Positions 1 through 5,345 of a stretch of DNA of 5,345 bases are shown here, piece by piece. The stretch's first letter is position 1, and every line of letters begins with the position of its first letter. This stretch comes from Mycetohabitans rhizoxinica HKI 454 (GTDB lineage Bacteria > Pseudomonadota > Gammaproteobacteria > Burkholderiales > Burkholderiaceae). The translations under genes were made by a program, and so were the position numbers. The DNA is taken from contig NC_014722.1 of NCBI RefSeq assembly GCF_000198775.1, positions 2,078,358 through 2,083,702 on the forward strand. The letters are read 5' to 3'. The notes beneath the pieces are model-generated. The model ran no database searches and was not told the origin of the DNA. It saw only the letters and a program-made list of their open reading frames with translations.

Positions 1-122
1 TAGTGGATAGTGCATTCTTCGTGAGTGGTTCAGCAAGCGTTTGCCGTACCGCATGCCATTGATCATTTTTTATTTCTGTATAGCCATCAACCTAATTAAT
101 AAAAAATTATAGTCAATGTGAT
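1..122. other. AT-rich flank downstream of cofD
   Basis: Sequence beyond the cofD stop codon. Bases 65-112 are strongly A/T with runs of T and A. There is a weak all-A/T inverted repeat (TAATT at 93-97, AATTA at 105-109) but no GC-rich stem, so an intrinsic terminator is not supported. Short open stretches run to the left edge on both strands but are too short to call. Confidence 0.4.
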
Positions 123-1109
123 TTATGCGGTGCTGTGCTGCACAACGTGAGCTGTCTGTCGATTGTTTCGGTGATGTTCAACGCAAGCCAGCACGTGTCG
201 CGCAAGCGCGATACGCTCATCAGGTGTTGTCATGAGCGTCTTGACTTTATTGACTGCCACACGATCCTTACGCAAAAGATCATGATCGCATTCATCCAAC
301 GGATCAATCACCAGCAGATCAAGGAAATCAGCATAAAGCGAAGCAATCTCGCCAACCGAAACACTCATGCCCAGTTCATGCATCATCTTAGTCAACGGGC
401 CTTTGACTGCTTCACCACCGACAAGCGGCGCAACAGCTAAAACAGGCACATTACACGCATGCAGCCTGTCACGCACGCCCGGTAATGCCAGAATCGGTCC
501 AATGCTGACAAAAGGATTCGAAGGGCATAAGATTACGCCAGCCAGGTCAGGCGTACTCAACGCTGCTTCAAATGGCGACGATAAACGTGCTAGCGAAGCC
601 CCTTCAAAGCGGAACCCCGACACGCGTGGCTCACATCGCCGTTTAACGAAATACGTCTGGAAAGGCAAATCGCCTTCGTCTGTCTCAACGATGGTTCTGA
701 CCGGATCATCAGACATTGGGACGATTGAATGCTTGACACCTAACGCTTTCGCAATGGTCTCGGTTACATCACACAAGCTGGCACCACCGTCAAGCAAGCT
801 GCGCCGATAAAGATGCAGCGCAAGGTCCTTGTCACCCAGCTGGAACCAAACCGGTCCGCCCAAACGAGCGAGCGCTTCTTGCGAAGACCAGCTCTCGTTC
901 GCCCGCCCCCATCCTTTTTTTGCATCTGCCACATCGGCCAGCGTATAGACAACCGTGTCCAGGTCTGGACAGATGAGCAAGCCAAGATGCTCAAAATCGT
1001 CGCCCGTGTTCACAACGATCGTCAACTCGTCGGCAGAAAGCACCTGCGCTAGACCATAGGCCAGCTTAGCGCCGCCCACCCCGCCGCACAACGCAACATA
1101 CTTTGCCAT
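123..1109 (-). CDS. cofD: CofD, phosphoenolpyruvyl/2-phospholactate (or 3-phosphoglycerate) transferase to FO
   Basis: Cytoplasmic transferase that moves the phospho-acid unit from its GMP-activated, CofC-made donor to the ribityl hydroxyl of FO, releasing GMP and giving F420-0 or a variant of it. The 328-residue length is normal for the CofD/FbiA family. Visible family signatures are the N-terminal glycine-rich CGGVGGAKLAYGL (residues 8-20), NTGDDFEHLGLLICPDLDT (34-52), GWGRANESW (66-74), WFQLGDKDLALHLYR (88-102), a conserved block MSDDPVRTIVET (132-143), LCPSNPFVSIGPIL (194-207) and APLVGGEAVKGP (227-238). The start is supported by AGGAAG just upstream of the ATG; the protein begins directly at the nucleotide-binding strand, as the family does. 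It follows fbiC on the same strand after a 221-bp gap, so it may be read through from the cofC-fbiC unit or use its own promoter. In actinobacteria the homologue is called fbiA. The family call is secure; the exact donor substrate cannot be read from this gene. Confidence 0.97.
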   Translation of the reverse strand: MAKYVALCGGVGGAKLAYGLAQVLSADELTIVVNTGDDFEHLGLLICPDLDTVVYTLADVADAKKGWGRANESWSSQEALARLGGPVWFQLGDKDLALHLYRRSLLDGGASLCDVTETIAKALGVKHSIVPMSDDPVRTIVETDEGDLPFQTYFVKRRCEPRVSGFRFEGASLARLSSPFEAALSTPDLAGVILCPSNPFVSIGPILALPGVRDRLHACNVPVLAVAPLVGGEAVKGPLTKMMHELGMSVSVGEIASLYADFLDLLVIDPLDECDHDLLRKDRVAVNKVKTLMTTPDERIALARHVLACVEHHRNNRQTAHVVQHSTA

Positions 1110-1112
1110 TAT

Positions 1113-1118
1113 CTTCCT
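1113..1118 (-). promoter_or_regulatory. Shine-Dalgarno site of cofD
   Basis: Read on the minus strand the bases are AGGAAG, followed by ATA and the ATG at 1109. Spacing from AGGA to ATG is 5 nt. It supports the chosen cofD start, which also matches the family N-terminus. Confidence 0.7.
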
Positions 1119-1195
1119 GCGTAAAGATCAAGCATTTCTCTGACCCAAACCGATCACCCTTCCGATCGTGTCAAACCGAATAGCGTCTGTCTAAT

Positions 1196-1224
1196 TTAAT
1201 AGGGTAATTAAGCACCTTGGTGAA
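1196..1224 (-). promoter_or_regulatory. possible weak sigma70-type promoter for cofD
   Basis: On the minus strand TTCACC (1224-1219) lies 17 nt before TATTAA (1201-1196). Each matches four of six consensus bases, and the spacing is optimal. It would give a leader of about 80 nt before cofD. The surrounding stretch near 1190-1210 is the most AT-rich part of the fbiC-cofD spacer. Such matches occur by chance, so this is only a candidate; read-through from fbiC is the alternative. Confidence 0.25.
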
Positions 1225-1299
1225 TCCATGATGGGAAGCGCTGCGTGAGAGCCATCACAACATCGATTTGAGGCTGCCAACATGCAAGCCACACCATGA

Positions 1300-1321
1300 A
1301 TCCACCTATGATCCACCTATG
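1300..1321. repeat. perfect 11-bp tandem direct repeat
   Basis: The unit ATCCACCTATG occurs twice in direct succession, at 1300-1310 and 1311-1321, without mismatch or gap. It begins 9 bp beyond the fbiC stop codon, in the 3' untranslated region. A perfect adjacent 11-mer is unlikely by chance in a window this size. It may be a replication-slippage duplication; no function can be assigned. Confidence 0.85.
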
Positions 1322-1330
1322 CAGGTCCAA

Positions 1331-4482
<3,152 letters not shown>

Positions 4483-4485
4483 TCA

Positions 4486-4491
4486 CTTCCC
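4486..4491 (-). promoter_or_regulatory. Shine-Dalgarno site of cofC
   Basis: On the minus strand GGGAAG lies 9 nt before the ATG at 4476. Met6, at 4461, lacks a comparable site, so the longer 221-residue form is preferred. The family core only begins around residue 18, so the choice does not affect the fold. Confidence 0.5.
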
Positions 4492-4534
4492 GGAGAATCA
4501 GGACAACTGTGTCGAATTCAAATCAATCGAAACA

Positions 4535-4563
4535 ATTACCCGGCTTAGGTACCTATTGCACAA
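4535..4563 (-). promoter_or_regulatory. possible weak promoter for cofC-fbiC
   Basis: On the minus strand TTGTGC (4563-4558) is followed after 17 nt by GGTAAT (4540-4535), giving three and four consensus matches. It would yield a leader of about 50 nt before cofC. The 10-bp palindrome TAGGTACCTA lies in the spacer, where a repressor could act. The match is weak and only suggestive. Confidence 0.2.
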
Positions 4564-4679
4564 CGAATTGGTACATCTGCTTCCTTCGTGAGTGCCGCTA
4601 GCTTGCGTACAAGCACTGCATTGCCATAGTTCGACGACATGCTGGCATAGTAGCAAGCCAATTGTCTAGTCACTTGTTA

Positions 4680-4709
4680 TTGACTGTGCCCATTTTTTCT
4701 GAGAATCTT
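4680..4709 (+). promoter_or_regulatory. possible weak promoter for cofE
   Basis: TTGACT (4680-4685) matches five of six -35 bases. The best -10 at a suitable distance, AATCTT (4704-4709, 18-nt spacer), matches only three. An alternative pair is TTGCCA (4621-4626) with CATAGT (4646-4651), a better hexamer pair but with a 19-nt spacer. Either is placed correctly for cofE; neither is strong. Confidence 0.2.
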
Positions 4710-4730
4710 TTCACCACTAAAGGGAAGGTG

Positions 4731-4735
4731 AGGAG
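4731..4735 (+). promoter_or_regulatory. Shine-Dalgarno site of cofE
   Basis: AGGAG lies 8 nt before the ATG at 4744. An in-frame TGA at 4729-4731 closes the frame just upstream, so 4744 is the first possible ATG. The next in-frame ATG, at 4774, has only a weak AAGAAG upstream. Confidence 0.75.
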
Positions 4736-4743
4736 CTGAGAGG

Positions 4744-5345
4744 ATGAGCCACACTACACAAACAGCAAGAAGCATGACTGTATCCGCCATCGGTGGCATT
4801 CCCTTAATACAAACAGGGGATGATCTTGGCCAGATTATTAAGGAGGCGATCCACAAAAACGGTATCGCTCTAGAAAATGGCGACGTGTTAGTGCTTGCGC
4901 AAAAGATCGTTTCAAAGTCCGAAGGACGATGGGCTGCACTATCTTCTGTCACGCCCGGCAAACAAGCTATCGATTTGGCGCAGAAAGTGGATAAAGATCC
5001 ACGGCTCGTTGAACTGATCCTATCGGAGTCGGCAGAAATCGTTGCACACAGGCAAGACGGTGTACTGATCACCGCTCACCGTCTCGGATGCGTGATGGCG
5101 AATGCCGGTATCGATCATTCCAATGTTGGTGATGAAGACAGTGTGCTTCTGCTTCCGAAAGACCCGGATCACAGTGCACGCGAATTAAAAAAACAGTTTC
5201 ATCGCTTGTGCGGCGTCGATGTCCACATCATCATCAACGATAGTTTTGGCAGAGTGTGGCGCCATGGCACGGCAGGATGCGCAATCGGTGTAGCGGGCTT
5301 TTCCCCGCTTAAAAATTATATTGGGAAGCCGGATCTGTTTGGGCA
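4744..5345 (+). CDS. cofE: CofE, F420-0:gamma-glutamyl ligase (partial, 3' end beyond window)
   Basis: GTP-dependent, metal-requiring ligase that adds L-glutamate residues through gamma linkages to F420-0, completing the coenzyme. The window holds the first 200 residues of a family usually near 250, so roughly the last fifth is missing. Signatures in order are GGIPLIQTGDDL (residues 17-28), LENGDVLVLAQKIVSKSEGR (43-62), LILSES (91-96), HRLGCVMANAGIDHSN (112-127), LLLPKDPDHSA (135-145), and IINDSFGRVWRHGTAGCAIG (163-182). The conserved aspartates and the NAGID and NDSFGR segments are present, so the visible part looks functional. The start at 4744 has a good Shine-Dalgarno sequence; Met11 (4774) would also suit the family N-terminus. 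It is divergent from cofC. In mycobacteria the homologue FbiB carries an extra C-terminal FMN-dependent reductase domain; whether this protein does cannot be seen. Its GC content by hand count is about 50%, below sampled fbiC lines. Confidence 0.97.
   Translation, partial: MSHTTQTARSMTVSAIGGIPLIQTGDDLGQIIKEAIHKNGIALENGDVLVLAQKIVSKSEGRWAALSSVTPGKQAIDLAQKVDKDPRLVELILSESAEIVAHRQDGVLITAHRLGCVMANAGIDHSNVGDEDSVLLLPKDPDHSARELKKQFHRLCGVDVHIIINDSFGRVWRHGTAGCAIGVAGFSPLKNYIGKPDLFG

Larger units (their letters stand above)
1110..1330. other. fbiC-cofD intergenic spacer
   Basis: This 221-bp gap separates two genes on the same strand that act in one pathway. It is longer than expected for a tight operon. 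It contains the tandem repeat next to the fbiC stop, a weak promoter candidate and the cofD ribosome binding site. I see no stem-loop followed by a T-run on the minus strand, so no intrinsic terminator for fbiC is supported. A stem with a bulge near 1271-1291 has no T-run and is unconvincing. Confidence 0.6.

Noticed and set aside
17..27. 11-mer CTTCGTGAGTG shared with 4584-4594, with loosely similar flanks, as possible ends of a mobile element around the locus
   Set aside because: A few shared 11-mers are expected by chance in 5.3 kb, both copies are in direct orientation, and no transposase or target duplication is visible.
1..66. Short open stretches reaching the left edge: plus frame ending at TGA 60-62 and a minus-strand ATG at 66 open to base 1
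   Set aside because: Each is about 20 codons, with no ribosome site for the minus-strand one and no recognisable motif; a neighbouring gene end is possible but unsupported.
367..810. 147-codon open frame on the plus strand inside cofD
   Set aside because: It is antisense to a clear CofD, has a low-complexity Ser/Thr/Pro/Arg composition and no family features; a shadow of the real gene.
1271..1291. Imperfect stem (GGCT-GC paired with GCAGCC on the minus strand) as an fbiC terminator
   Set aside because: The stem is short and bulged, and no T-run follows it.
4677..5072. 131-codon minus-strand frame opposite cofE
   Set aside because: The plus strand encodes unmistakable CofE motifs over the same bases; the antisense frame is a Ser/Cys-rich shadow.

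Overview
This window holds a compact coenzyme F420 biosynthesis locus from a bacterium. Three genes lie on the minus strand: cofC (3811-4476), fbiC (1331-3823) and cofD (123-1109). The fourth, cofE, is on the plus strand from 4744 and is cut by the right edge. Together they cover the core pathway from the FO chromophore to the glutamylated cofactor. FbiC is a fused CofG/CofH FO synthase. CofC activates a three-carbon phospho-acid with GTP. CofD transfers that unit to FO to give an F420-0-type product. CofE adds the glutamate tail.

Layout from left to right. Bases 1-122 are AT-rich flank with no gene I can support. Next is cofD, then a 221-bp spacer (1110-1330) with a perfect 11-bp tandem repeat next to the fbiC stop and a possible weak promoter for cofD. 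The fbiC and cofC genes overlap by 13 bp and look translationally coupled, with a strong Shine-Dalgarno sequence for fbiC inside the end of cofC. A 267-bp divergent intergenic region (4477-4743) separates cofC from cofE and should hold the promoters for both directions. It contains several short symmetric elements but no textbook promoter.

Organism: a bacterium is indicated by the Shine-Dalgarno sites, the tight gene packing and the fused FbiC-type FO synthase (archaea usually have separate CofG and CofH). Hand counts give about 59% GC in sampled fbiC lines and about 50% in cofE, lower than a typical high-GC actinobacterium. The gene set and the unusual CofC sequence recall the F420 locus of the Gram-negative fungal endosymbiont Mycetohabitans (Paraburkholderia) rhizoxinica, known for the derivative 3PG-F420 built from 3-phospho-D-glycerate. 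That assignment comes from memory and inference, not from a database match.

The most interesting point is CofC. The GTP and metal-binding framework looks intact, but the segments expected to line the phospho-acid pocket differ from the usual 2-phospholactate/PEP enzymes. An altered substrate, and so an altered F420, is plausible. I see no wholly undescribed system here.
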